This document shows, in pieces, positions 1 through 8,708 of a stretch of 64,000 nt of DNA. The notes under the pieces are model-generated. The model did no database searches. It was given only the letters and a program-made list of their open reading frames with translations, and was not told the origin of the DNA. Positions within the stretch are counted from its first letter, which is position 1. The number at the start of each line of letters is the position of its first letter. This DNA is from JAMLHH01 sp035515235 (GTDB lineage: Bacteria > Bacteroidota > Bacteroidia > Chitinophagales > JADIYW01). Made by a program: the position numbers and the translations under genes. The stretch is taken from NCBI GenBank assembly GCA_035515235.1, contig DATJBS010000012.1, positions 124,001 to 188,000 of the forward strand, read 5' to 3'.

Positions 1-1
1 C

Positions 2-49
2 GTTCATCGAAATTTAATTGCTAAACTAGAATTGAAAAAATATAAATAA
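2..49 (+). CDS. acyl-CoA dehydrogenase, C-terminal end (partial)
   Basis: An open frame enters from the left edge and stops at TAA 10 bases before the next gene. Its 15 residues (VHRNLIAKLELKKYK) resemble the usual end of ACAD10/ACAD11-type acyl-CoA dehydrogenases, where a VHxxxIAxLEL helix closes the protein. The following gene is the phosphotransferase that normally accompanies such dehydrogenases, which supports the call. Only the tail is visible, so the identification rests on a short motif and on context. Confidence 0.55.
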   Translation, partial: VHRNLIAKLELKKYK

Positions 50-58
50 CCTTCTACT

Positions 59-1114
59 ATGAATGAAAACATTACCGACCAAGGCAAGGAAGTCAGAAAA
101 GGAGAAGAGTTAGATGCATTAAAGATTGATGCGTGGTTAAAAAAACAGATTGAAAATTTATCAGGCACACCAATAATTACACAATTTCCTGGAGGAGCTT
201 CCAATTGGACATATAGAATTCAATACGACAATGAAGATTTGATTTTGCGTCGTCCTCCTGCTGGCACCAAGGCCAAATCTGCTCACGATATGGGTCGTGA
301 ATATAGAATTCAAAAAGCATTATCAGGATTATATCCAGTGCCTGAAATGTTGGCATTTTGTGAAGATGAGTCTATAATAGGAGCTGAGTTTTATGTGATG
401 AAGCGCATCAATGGGATTATTCCTAGAGCTAATTTGCCGAAAACTTTAAAACTGAGTGAGAAGGAAGTCCGACAATTGTGTACCAATGTTATCGACCAAA
501 TGATTGATCTTCACCAAATTGATATAAAATCTACAGGTTTAGATGCTTTAGGAAAAGGTGAAGGATATGTGAAAAGACAAATCGATGGTTGGAGTAAAAG
601 ATTCATCCAAGCGAGAACGGAAAATGTAGAAAATTTTGAGACAGTCATGCAATGGCTTCAAGATAATTTACCAGCCAAAGAATATATCTCTTTGATTCAT
701 AATGATTTCAGAATGGATAATGTCATTTTGGATCCAGAAAATCCTATGAAAATTATAGGCGTTTTAGATTGGGAAATGGCAACCATTGGAGATCCGTTGA
801 TGGATTTAGGAAATTCTATGGCATATTGGGTGCAAGCAGATGATGATGCTTTCTTGCAATCTGTACGCCGTCAACCTACCAATCTTCCAGGAATGCTGAC
901 AAGAAAAGAAGTCGTAGAATATTATTGTCAAAAAACAGGAATAGAAATTGAAAACTGGGCTTTTTATGAAGTCTATGGGATGTATAGATTAGCTGTTATT
1001 GTTCAACAAATCTATTACAGATTCCATCACGGTCAGACAAAAAACCCACAATTTAAAGATTTTTGGAAAATGGTGAATTACCTCAATTCTAGATGTTTGA
1101 AATTGATGAGATGA
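59..1114 (+). CDS. phosphotransferase family protein (ACAD10/APH type)
   Basis: A 351-residue kinase-fold protein of the aminoglycoside phosphotransferase/choline kinase superfamily, in the branch associated with acyl-CoA dehydrogenases. The N-lobe carries a LRRPP segment near residue 64. The catalytic loop reads HNDFRMDN (H214, D216, N221) and the metal-binding DWE motif lies near residues 237-239. Related proteins are thought to phosphorylate 4-hydroxyacyl-CoAs or similar acyl intermediates so that the partner dehydrogenase can process them; the substrate here is inferred, not seen. It starts 9 bases after the stop of the upstream dehydrogenase fragment, so the two are probably co-transcribed. 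Acyl-CoA ligase and SDR genes of a similar metabolic class lie about 35 kb away. Confidence 0.88.
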   Translation: MNENITDQGKEVRKGEELDALKIDAWLKKQIENLSGTPIITQFPGGASNWTYRIQYDNEDLILRRPPAGTKAKSAHDMGREYRIQKALSGLYPVPEMLAFCEDESIIGAEFYVMKRINGIIPRANLPKTLKLSEKEVRQLCTNVIDQMIDLHQIDIKSTGLDALGKGEGYVKRQIDGWSKRFIQARTENVENFETVMQWLQDNLPAKEYISLIHNDFRMDNVILDPENPMKIIGVLDWEMATIGDPLMDLGNSMAYWVQADDDAFLQSVRRQPTNLPGMLTRKEVVEYYCQKTGIEIENWAFYEVYGMYRLAVIVQQIYYRFHHGQTKNPQFKDFWKMVNYLNSRCLKLMR

Positions 1115-1202
1115 TTTGAAGATGAGATGATTAGAAAATTAGATGATTAGAAAATTAGATGATGTGACAATGCGCAGATATTGGACATTTATTTTGTTTG
1201 AA

Positions 1203-1320
1203 TCTTTTTAGCCCACGATTTCAATCGTGGGTACAAAATGAATGGTTATTCCATACGATTTTAATCGTGGGTATAAATGGAAAGGTTATTCAAAACGATT
1301 GTAATCGATTGTATAATATG
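1203..1320. repeat. three tandem REP-like palindromes
   Basis: The gap 1115-1441 holds three tandem, progressively decayed copies of a unit of about 45 bases. The unit is a short palindrome, CCCACGATT-TC-AATCGTGGG (1212-1231) in the best copy, followed by GTAyAAATG. In copies 2 and 3 the arms shrink to ACGATT/AATCGT (1255-1268, 1295-1308), with GGTTATTC before each. Just before it (1113-1165) is a low-complexity run of GATGATTAGAAAATTA. This type of palindrome is a common dispersed intergenic repeat in Bacteroidota. No gene was seen in this gap. Confidence 0.75.
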
Positions 1321-1441
1321 AATATTTTCTAAACACAATTTTATTTGCCCGTTAGGAAACCAAATCATCGAATAAAATTTATCCAGAAGTCTTTAAAACG
1401 TTCTCATGTGTAAAGTCTTTGGTAAAAATTGCCAACTAAAT

Positions 1442-2821
1442 TTAATGCCCCAATTCTTCAGGGATTGCATTCGGGTCGTGTTTGTGTTTAAAGAAAATAG
1501 CAAACAATATTCCTACTACTAATGAATATGCAGCAAATGTCATCCAAATTTCTGGCCATTGCTTCATTGTGACTATACGACTCAGCGTACCATCTGAAGT
1601 GAATTGAATATTGCGCTCGGCAAGTAAATGTAATAGATGCTCGTTGGTAACTTCTGTTTTTAGAAAAGTAGCTAATTTTTCAATATTGGTAAATGATTGT
1701 GTGAAAAATTTATCGATTAATATGCCTGAAGTATAGCTGCCAAAGATTGCTCCAAAACCGTTTGTCATCATCATAAAGAGTCCTTGCGCTGAAGAACGTA
1801 CGGAAGGTGCAGTATTGGTTTCTATAAATAAAGAACCTGAAATATTGAAAAAGTCAAAAGCAAATCCGTAAATAATACATGATGCAATAATCATCCATAA
1901 GCCCGTACCTGGATCTCCTGTAGCAAACAAACCAAATCTCAAAACCCACGCAAACATACTGAACAACATCACTGTTTTAATACCAAATCTTCTTAAGAAA
2001 AACGGAATAGCTAAGATGAAAACTGTTTCTGAAACTTGTGAGATGGACATAATCAATGTAGATCTTTGAACGACTATTGAGTCTAAATACATTGGGAAAT
2101 ACTTAAACTCATCTATAAATAAATCTCCGTACATATTGGTCAATTGCAAAGCCGCTCCTAAGAACATGGAGAAGATTAGAAATAGAGCAATTTTGTAATT
2201 TTTGAAAAGTTTGAATGCATTTAATCCTAATTGCTCTGTCCATTTTGCATCAGGACTAATATTCCTTTGAGGTTTGCAAGCAGGTAAAGCGAATGCTATA
2301 AATCCTAAAGCAATGGCAAAAAAACCACCTATATAAAATTGATATTCTGTTGCTTTATTTCCTGTCAGATTCGTCAACCACATCGCAACGATAAATCCAA
2401 TAGTGCCGTATACTCTAATTGGAGGGAAGTCTTTAATGACATCAAATCCGTTGTTTTTCAGTATGTTATAAGAAATGGAATTGTTCAAAGCTATAGTAGG
2501 CATATAGCAACACATCGCAATAAGCATCACCCAGAAAAAAGTAGTAGGGTCATCTACTCGTGTAAGGTAGATGAGGGTGACTCCATATAAGATGTGTAGA
2601 AATCCATAAAGTTTTTCAGCATTGATCCATCTGTCCGCTATAATACCTGTAAGTGTAGGCATGAATAGAGAAGCTATGCCCATCGTAGAGAATATCAAAC
2701 CAAATTGTGAGCCATCCCATTGTTTGGTTCCGAACCAGTAATTTGCAAAGGTGATGAGCCAAGCACCCCAAACGAAAAACTCTAAAAAGTTGACAACGGA
2801 TAATTTGAATTTTATACTCAT
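1442..2821 (-). CDS. nucleoside permease (NupG/XapB-type MFS transporter)
   Basis: About 459 residues with around twelve hydrophobic segments and the nucleoside:H+ symporter pattern. The N-terminus reads VVNFLEFFVWGAWLITFANYW, followed by a GIIADRW loop between helices 2 and 3 and IRVYGTIGFI in helix 5. It would import nucleosides through the inner membrane by proton symport. I chose the ATG at 2821 (MSIKFKL) because family members begin with this stretch; the frame extends nine codons further upstream without matching the family. It is a single gene with repeat-rich DNA on both sides. The family call is firm; the exact nucleoside specificity is not. Confidence 0.85.
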   Translation of the reverse strand: MSIKFKLSVVNFLEFFVWGAWLITFANYWFGTKQWDGSQFGLIFSTMGIASLFMPTLTGIIADRWINAEKLYGFLHILYGVTLIYLTRVDDPTTFFWVMLIAMCCYMPTIALNNSISYNILKNNGFDVIKDFPPIRVYGTIGFIVAMWLTNLTGNKATEYQFYIGGFFAIALGFIAFALPACKPQRNISPDAKWTEQLGLNAFKLFKNYKIALFLIFSMFLGAALQLTNMYGDLFIDEFKYFPMYLDSIVVQRSTLIMSISQVSETVFILAIPFFLRRFGIKTVMLFSMFAWVLRFGLFATGDPGTGLWMIIASCIIYGFAFDFFNISGSLFIETNTAPSVRSSAQGLFMMMTNGFGAIFGSYTSGILIDKFFTQSFTNIEKLATFLKTEVTNEHLLHLLAERNIQFTSDGTLSRIVTMKQWPEIWMTFAAYSLVVGILFAIFFKHKHDPNAIPEELGH

Positions 2822-2887
2822 GTTGGCTCGAATGTTAAAAACACACAATTTAAATCTTTCTTTTAAAAATCCAAGTTTACATCATAC

Positions 2888-3020
2888 AACTTTTCCAACA
2901 TCTACTTTTCCAACATCTAACTTTTCCAAAGTTTCAAACTTTGGAAAAGTTCAAGTAGCTTGTAAAAAATACAAGTAGCTTGTAAAGTTCAACTAGCATA
3001 AAAAAGTTCAAGTCAGTTGA
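2888..3020. repeat. long imperfect palindrome, left of transposase pseudogene
   Basis: The left arm consists of repeated CTTTTCCAACATCTAA-like units. The centre is an almost perfect 29-base palindrome (2921-2949) with 14-base arms CTTTTCCAAAGTTT and AAACTTTGGAAAAG around a single C. The right arm repeats AAGTTCAAGTAGCTTG-like units. The same 29-base centre recurs at 3728-3756, on the other side of the Y1 transposase pseudogene. This is REP/BIME-like architecture. Confidence 0.8.
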
Positions 3021-3067
3021 AGAAACTGAAGATTTTAAATATTATATTTAATAAAATCAACTTATAA

Positions 3068-3655
3068 ATGGATTTTTCTGAATACTACCATATTTATAAT
3101 CACTCTAATGGAAATGAAGATTTATTTATTAGTCCAGAAAATTTTTCTTATTTCTTAAGAAAGTATGAAGAATATATACTGCCTGTTTGTAAAACTTATG
3201 CCTATTGTTTAATGCCAAATCATTTTCATGTTTTAGTGAAAATCAGAGATGTTGAAGAAATAAAACTCCGCTTAAATAAAACCGATGATGAAGTAATTTC
3301 TACTAAAATTATTTCTAAACAATTCTCCAATTTCTTTAGTTGTTATACTCAGTCTTTTAATAAGATGTACAAAAGAAGAGGAAGCTTATTTCTGAAAAAT
3401 TTTAAACGCTAACAAATATTAAGTGATTCTTATTTTATCAATTTAATACAATATATCCACAACAATCCCGTACATCATGGGTTTGCAAATTCTGTGGAAG
3501 ATTGGGAATGGAGTTCTTATCATTCTTTTCTTTCAGACGAAAATTCTTTATTAGAGCGAGAAATCGTTTTGGATTGGTTAGATGGTAAGGAAGGGTATTT
3601 AAAATTGCACCAATCAACTATAAATAATAAATTATTAGAAGAGCTAGAGATGTAA
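3068..3655 (+). pseudogene. REP-associated tyrosine transposase (RAYT/IS200-like Y1), interrupted by in-frame TAA
   Basis: The first 114 codons encode a Y1_Tnp domain: YYHIYNHSNG at the start, the HUH-type metal site in MPNHFHVLVK near residue 52, and the catalytic-tyrosine helix SCYTQSFNKMYKRRGSLF. A TAA at 3410-3412 then breaks the frame. The same frame continues for 81 codons with the typical C-terminal half (YFINLIQYIHNNPVHHGF, DWEWSSYHSF) to a TAA at 3653-3655. One codon therefore separates two halves of an otherwise intact gene of about 195 codons. It lies between two copies of a long palindrome, its probable REP partners. It is most likely a nonsense-inactivated domesticated transposase; a sequencing error is the alternative. 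Confidence 0.88.
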
Positions 3656-3669
3656 AGCAATATAAACTT

Positions 3670-3835
3670 CTAGTTTACAACTTTTCAAACTACAACTTTA
3701 TCAACCTACAACTTTTCCAACCTACAACTTTTCCAAAGTTTCAAACTTTGGAAAAGTTCAAGTAAGTTGAAAAGTTCAAGTAAGTTGAAAAGTTCAAGTA
3801 GATAGTAAAGTTCAAGTAAACTGTAAAGTTTTACT
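3670..3835. repeat. long imperfect palindrome and short tandem repeats, right of transposase pseudogene
   Basis: Repeated CTACAACTTTTCCAAC-like units (3670-3735) lead into the same 29-base palindromic centre seen at 2921-2949 (here 3728-3756). Then come four to five copies of a unit of about 17 bases resembling AAGTTCAAGTAAGTTGA (3751-3830). The left and right arms are approximate reverse complements, so the whole block could fold into one long hairpin. Confidence 0.8.
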
Positions 3836-3840
3836 AAAAT

Positions 3841-3922
3841 GCCACAGCCCAGATAGAGGCGGTAGCCCACAGCGAAATGAAATGGAGCGAGGACTATAAG
3901 CTGAAAGCTGGATAAGCTGCTA
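3841..3922 (+). other. Bacteroidota dispersed intergenic element (possible structured RNA)
   Basis: This block contains AGCCCAGATAGAGGCGGTAGC, then GAGCGAGGACTATAAGC, then GAAAGCTGGATAAGCT. From memory it matches a dispersed element common between Bacteroidota genes (AGCCCCGATxGxxGCGG ... AGCGGAxAGCxGG). It is more G+C-rich than the flanks and has no reading frame of note. It may correspond to an Rfam Bacteroidota motif such as Flavo-1, but I cannot confirm that. The remainder of the gap (3923-4096) holds GATGA- and TCGTACTTC-type low-complexity sequence and nothing else I can name. Confidence 0.45.
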
Positions 3923-4096
3923 AATTAATTATGAGATTTGAGAGATGAGTGTTGAGATGATGAAATTTCGTTCCTCGTACTTCTAACTTCGCACTTTAGC
4001 ATCGTACTTTTAATAAAATTGCACTTTCGAAACCTTTATTTAATATACAAATCTTCAATTCGTTTAAAAATCATCAAATATTCTGATGTGAAAGGC

Positions 4097-4104
4097 TAAA
4101 TTTG
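4097..4104 (+). promoter_or_regulatory. -7 promoter box of hisGDC
   Basis: TAAATTTG matches the Bacteroidota -7 consensus TAnnTTTG exactly and lies only 6 bases before the hisG ATG. No clear TTTG -33 box is seen at the usual distance. If it is used, the his transcript would start at or within a few bases of the start codon. Confidence 0.5.
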
Positions 4105-4110
4105 TGTATC

Positions 4111-4968
4111 ATGGAAAAACTAAAACTTGCTATCCAGAAAAAAGGTAGATTGAGTGAAAAATCTTTGGAACTGATAGACGAATGCGACATCAGTTTCCCA
4201 AATAGCGCTGGACGATTAATGACAGCAGCTTATGATTTCCCAATCGAAATATTATTTTTAAGAGATGATGATATCCCAGGTTATGTCGCAGACGGTGTGG
4301 CTGATATCGGTATCGTAGGTGAAAATGTCCTAGTCGAATCTGCTAAAGAAGTAGATATGGTCACTAGATTAGGCTTTGGTAGATGTAGATTATCTATCGC
4401 TATCCAAAGAGGCGTGGCTTATAATGGAATCGAAGATTTCAACGGTAAAGCTATCGCAACTTCCTACCCGAAAATATTAGGAGAATACTTGGATACCAAA
4501 GGTGTAAAAGCAGATATTCACGAAATCAGTGGCTCAGTAGAAATCGCTCCAAGCATCGGTCTTGCAGAAGGAATTTGTGATATCGTAAGTACAGGAAGTA
4601 CACTTTTGAGCAATGGTCTGAAAGAAGTAGAGCAAATTTTTACTTCTGAAGCGGTCATGGTCAGCAATAAAAATCTATCTGATTCTAAGAGAGAAATTTT
4701 AGACAAGTTCATGTTTAGAATGACTTCTGTGCGTAAGGCTAAGAAAAATAAATACATCTTATTGAATGCTCCAAATGAAAGTTTGGATCAAATCATTTCA
4801 TTATTACCAGGTTTGAGTAGCCCTACTGTTCAGTCTCTAGCAAGAGAAGGTTGGAGTTCTGTGCATTCTGTGATCAATGAGCAAGATTTTTGGGAGAAAA
4901 TCGAACAAATTAAATCCGCAGGAGCAGAAGGTATTTTGATTATGCCTATTGAGAAATTGATTTATTAA
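4111..4968 (+). CDS. hisG: ATP phosphoribosyltransferase, long form
   Basis: HisG joins ATP and PRPP in the first, feedback-regulated step of histidine synthesis. The 285-residue length and the C-terminal regulatory domain (LPGLSSPTVQSL, then EGILIMPIEKLI at the end) mark the long, hexameric form that works without HisZ. Visible motifs are KLAIQKKGRLSEKS at the start, VADGVADIGIVGENVL, and the PRPP-binding DIVSTGSTLLSNGLKEV. I chose the ATG at 4111; a TTG three codons earlier overlaps the -7 promoter box and is unlikely. It is first in a tight hisG-hisD-hisC run with 6-base gaps. Confidence 0.97.
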   Translation: MEKLKLAIQKKGRLSEKSLELIDECDISFPNSAGRLMTAAYDFPIEILFLRDDDIPGYVADGVADIGIVGENVLVESAKEVDMVTRLGFGRCRLSIAIQRGVAYNGIEDFNGKAIATSYPKILGEYLDTKGVKADIHEISGSVEIAPSIGLAEGICDIVSTGSTLLSNGLKEVEQIFTSEAVMVSNKNLSDSKREILDKFMFRMTSVRKAKKNKYILLNAPNESLDQIISLLPGLSSPTVQSLAREGWSSVHSVINEQDFWEKIEQIKSAGAEGILIMPIEKLIY

Positions 4969-4974
4969 TCTCTA

Positions 4975-6258
4975 ATGAAGAAGATTTTTTATCCATCAGT
5001 CGATCAATGGGAGGAGATATTGGCTCGACCTGTCCTTTCTTTAGATGAAATCGAAAAGAGCGTGCTTCCAATTATGCATCGTGTGAAAACGGAAGGTGAT
5101 CTTGCTTTGATATCTTTTGCCAAAACCTTTGACGGAGTAGTTCTAGAAAATTTAGAAGTGACTCAAGAGGAGTGGAGTAAAGCTGAAGGTCAAATTGATG
5201 AAGAATTGAAAGCTGCGATTCAGGTTGCTGCTCAAAATATTCAGAAGTTTCATGCTTTGCAACAGCATGATGAGCCTGTAGTGGAAACCCAAACAGGTGT
5301 TTTCTGTTGGAGAAAATCTATCGGAATAGAGAAAGTAGGTTTGTATATACCGGGAGGAACAGCTCCTTTATTTTCAACAGTATTAATGTTAGCGATTCCT
5401 GCTAAAATTGCTGGTTGTAAAGAAGTGGTTTTATGTTCTCCTCCTAATAAAGAAGGAAATATTCATCCTGCAATTTTATATGCAGCACAATTGACGGGCG
5501 TTGACAAAGTTTTTAAAGCTGGTGGCGCACAAGCTATTGCGGCAATGACTTTTGGTACTGAATCGATTCCAAAAGCGTATAAAATATTAGGTCCAGGAAA
5601 TCAATACGTCATGGCTGCCAAGCAATTAGCATTGAAATATGGAGTGTCCATTGATATGCCGGCAGGTCCATCAGAAGTAGCGGTAATAGCTGATCATACT
5701 GCAAATCCACAATTTATTGCAGCAGATTTATTATCTCAAGCTGAACATGGAAACGACAGTCAAGTAATTTTATTCACTGATAGTGAAGAGATTTTAAATC
5801 AAGTAGAAACTGCTGTTGAAAAACAATTATCAGATTTATCTCGTGCTAATTTTGCTTCTAAAGCTTTAGAAAATAGCAAATTGATTTTGGTGAAAGATTT
5901 GGATGAAGCGATGGAAATGAGTAATGCTTATGCTCCTGAACATTTAATCCTGCAAGTAGAAAATCCAGAAAAATTAGCTGAGCAAGTAGTGAATGCCGGT
6001 TCTGTATTTTTAGGACATTTGACACCTGAATCTGCTGGAGATTATGCTTCAGGTACAAATCATACTTTGCCAACAAATGGTTATGCAAGAGCTTACAGCG
6101 GAGTGTCCTTAGATACATTCGTCAAAAAAGTGACCTTCCAGAAAATCACTTCTGAAGGTTTGAAAAATATAGGTCCTGTCATCGAAAAAATGGCTACTGC
6201 CGAAGAATTAGACGCTCACAAAAATGCAGTCACTCTGCGATTGAATAGTTTATCATAA
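4975..6258 (+). CDS. hisD: histidinol dehydrogenase
   Basis: A 427-residue, zinc- and NAD-dependent enzyme that oxidises L-histidinol in two steps to L-histidine. Family signatures are present: GLYIPGGTAPLFSTVLM, the GPGNQYV loop, DMPAGPSEV, the catalytic and zinc-binding region SQAEHGNDS, and AYAPEHL with SAGDYASGTNHTLPT near the C-terminus. It follows hisG by 6 bases and precedes hisC by 6 bases, so all three are surely one transcript. The remaining his genes (B, H, A, F, IE) are not in this window. Confidence 0.97.
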   Translation: MKKIFYPSVDQWEEILARPVLSLDEIEKSVLPIMHRVKTEGDLALISFAKTFDGVVLENLEVTQEEWSKAEGQIDEELKAAIQVAAQNIQKFHALQQHDEPVVETQTGVFCWRKSIGIEKVGLYIPGGTAPLFSTVLMLAIPAKIAGCKEVVLCSPPNKEGNIHPAILYAAQLTGVDKVFKAGGAQAIAAMTFGTESIPKAYKILGPGNQYVMAAKQLALKYGVSIDMPAGPSEVAVIADHTANPQFIAADLLSQAEHGNDSQVILFTDSEEILNQVETAVEKQLSDLSRANFASKALENSKLILVKDLDEAMEMSNAYAPEHLILQVENPEKLAEQVVNAGSVFLGHLTPESAGDYASGTNHTLPTNGYARAYSGVSLDTFVKKVTFQKITSEGLKNIGPVIEKMATAEELDAHKNAVTLRLNSLS

Positions 6259-6264
6259 TTTACC

Positions 6265-7323
6265 ATGGCTTTTGATGTACAACAATTATTACGCCCACAC
6301 TTAAGAAAATTTAAGGCGTATGCTTCTGCGAGAACAGAATATACTGGAGCTGATGCTATCTTTTTGGATGCCAATGAAAATCCATTAGGTTCTGCTTCGG
6401 GTGGCCAATTGAACAGATATCCTGACCCTATTCAAAAGAAATTAAAAGAAGAAATTTCTCGAATTAAAAATATTTCTACAGATCAGATTTTTGTAGGAAA
6501 TGGAAGTGACGAAGCGATAGACTTATTGTACAGAGCATTTTGTGAGCCGGGTGTCGATAATGTAATTGTTTGCCCACCGACTTATGGAATGTACGAAACT
6601 TCCGCAAATCTCAATAATATCACTTTAAAAGAAGTCTTGTTGACGCAAGATTTTCAATTACAAGTGAATCCTATATTGGCTGCAATAGATAATCATACTA
6701 AAATGATATTCATCTGCAATCCAAATAATCCTACAGGCAATCTTTTAAATGAAGAAGATATCACAAAAATTGTAGAATCTTTTTCAGGACTAGTCGTGAT
6801 AGATGAAGCCTATATCGATTTTGCTCCGGCAGCATCGTGGATTTCAAAATTAAGTCAATATCCAAATGTTTTGGTGATGCAGACACTTTCCAAAGCTTGG
6901 GGAATGGCAGGTATCAGAGTAGGAATGGCTTTTGCTTCTAAGGAGATAATTAAAATTCTGACTGCAATCAAACCTCCTTATAATGTGAGTGTTTTAGCAC
7001 AAGAAGCTGCATTGAAGGCACTGCAAAATCAAGCTGGACAACAGCAAATGATTGAAGCTATCATGCAAGAAAATGTTCGATTAGTTTCAGCATTCGGACA
7101 AATGAGCTATATCAAAAAAGTACATCCAACTCACGCGAATTTCATTCTTTTGGAAGTTGAAAATCCAGATGGTTTGTATAAATATTTGACAGAGCATCAA
7201 TTAGTGGTGCGCAATAGAAATACTACGCCTTTGTGTGGAGGTTGTGTGCGAATATCTGTTGGTACCAAGTCTGAAAATGATGAGCTGCTGAAATGGATGA
7301 ATGCTTACGTAGATTCTAATTAG
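6265..7323 (+). CDS. hisC: histidinol-phosphate aminotransferase
   Basis: A fold-type I PLP aminotransferase of 352 residues that converts imidazole-acetol phosphate and glutamate to histidinol phosphate. Markers are LDANENPLG near residue 34, CNPNNPTGN near 151, VIDEAYIDF near 178, and the PLP lysine in LSKAWGMAGIRVG (K210). It is last in the hisGDC run and ends only 10 bases from the stop of the convergent membrane-protein gene. Confidence 0.96.
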   Translation: MAFDVQQLLRPHLRKFKAYASARTEYTGADAIFLDANENPLGSASGGQLNRYPDPIQKKLKEEISRIKNISTDQIFVGNGSDEAIDLLYRAFCEPGVDNVIVCPPTYGMYETSANLNNITLKEVLLTQDFQLQVNPILAAIDNHTKMIFICNPNNPTGNLLNEEDITKIVESFSGLVVIDEAYIDFAPAASWISKLSQYPNVLVMQTLSKAWGMAGIRVGMAFASKEIIKILTAIKPPYNVSVLAQEAALKALQNQAGQQQMIEAIMQENVRLVSAFGQMSYIKKVHPTHANFILLEVENPDGLYKYLTEHQLVVRNRNTTPLCGGCVRISVGTKSENDELLKWMNAYVDSN

Positions 7324-7333
7324 AATTTTCAGA

Positions 7334-8548
7334 CTATAACTTAGTTGTCACTTGATTCTTTTCTCTTTTACTGATTAGAAACAGAAAGATTCCCATTGCC
7401 ATTAAAGCACTTCCAACTAGGAGGGTTTGAAAGTGGTATTGTCCGCCCAATCCTGCTATCGCCAATAATGATTGAGTCAATACAAATCCTGAAATTAAAA
7501 ATAGAGCTCCTGCTTTACTGAGTAAGTTGATGCTCAGCCATTTTAAATCTATCATCATGGAGATAAGTAAAGCGGAAATAACACCAATTAAACTTAAATG
7601 TAAATAGGTGAGTAGTATCCATTTGTTTTGAAATGCCAATGAAATGAATGCAGGCAAAACTGACAAGCATTGTAAGATTTCCTTGAAGATAAAGGAGACA
7701 AAAAACATAGAGAAAAAGACAAGGAACCATGAGTTCTTATTTCTAAGTTTTTGCAAGAATGTTGAGTTAAAAGAAAGAACAAAATATATCAATCCAATAC
7801 CTTGAAGTGCAGCAGCAAAATAAGCAAAAGGTAAAAAGTAACCGGCGAAACTCATTCCAAGCATGGTGAGCGATGCAGCAGGAATTACAGCAATCGTATA
7901 AAACCAATAGAATTTATTGATATGATTTCTATTATAGGTAATATCATTGTTTTCAAGGAATTTAAAGAAAACTCCTAATGTTGCAAATAAGAACCAACCA
8001 TTATATTGTAGATGCATAAATGAATACACTACAGATTTATATACTTCTGTTTCACCAAACCCTTTAGCTGAAAGTGCTCCAATTGCAAATGGGAAAAGTG
8101 TAGAAAATACTCCTAGAAGAAGTGCTGTTTTGATGAATTTTAGAGGGATAGAGTTAGCTGAATTGGTTTTGATTTTTTTGCTGTCTTTAAAAAATCTATA
8201 GATGAACCAATAATTTAAGCATTGGAAAAGAGTAGAAAACACGATGGAATACAATGCATATCCTTGTAGTGCAAAGGATATTAATATTCCTATGAGTATA
8301 ACTATGGTCAACCTGAATTGTAAAACATATCTACCTTTTTGAATAATCTCATCGTTTAGAAATAGATAAATGATGAGTTGAAAAAGCATGGTGTAAATCC
8401 AACCTTGAAATGCTATATGTGAATGTACATGTACAAGATGACCATATTTTAATGGTATACTACCTATAAGATTAGACCGAAGAAGTGTACCAACAATAGC
8501 TACTATTAAAAGAAAAAGCAAACTTATTTTAGGCCAATTGGTTTTCAT
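7334..8548 (-). CDS. polytopic membrane protein, heme-copper oxidase subunit I-like
   Basis: 404 residues with about twelve hydrophobic helices. The first loop and second helix carry HLVHVHSHIAFQGW, and later helices carry HLQYNGW and LTYLHLSLIG. Such His-rich H..HxH....GW patterns recall the heme/copper ligand helices of subunit I (cbb3-like) and the NnrS family. Small proteins of this kind are common, uncharacterised Bacteroidota genes. I see no partner oxidase subunit or cytochrome c next to it, so electron-transfer function is not shown. It faces hisC tail to tail and has its own upstream region of about 200 bases. Confidence 0.6.
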   Translation of the reverse strand: MKTNWPKISLLFLLIVAIVGTLLRSNLIGSIPLKYGHLVHVHSHIAFQGWIYTMLFQLIIYLFLNDEIIQKGRYVLQFRLTIVILIGILISFALQGYALYSIVFSTLFQCLNYWFIYRFFKDSKKIKTNSANSIPLKFIKTALLLGVFSTLFPFAIGALSAKGFGETEVYKSVVYSFMHLQYNGWFLFATLGVFFKFLENNDITYNRNHINKFYWFYTIAVIPAASLTMLGMSFAGYFLPFAYFAAALQGIGLIYFVLSFNSTFLQKLRNKNSWFLVFFSMFFVSFIFKEILQCLSVLPAFISLAFQNKWILLTYLHLSLIGVISALLISMMIDLKWLSINLLSKAGALFLISGFVLTQSLLAIAGLGGQYHFQTLLVGSALMAMGIFLFLISKREKNQVTTKL

Positions 8549-8708
8549 TATTTGTAATCAATTTGAGAATCTTTCATTTCTTTAGGATAATAAAAGTATT
8601 CAGTTTTAATCTAAGTGACTATTTATATTATTGTGTGATAAAGGTAAAGATAGATTCGTAAAGAGCTGATTTTTTTCCAGCTATCCTTTAAAATAGAAGT
8701 TGTATTTC

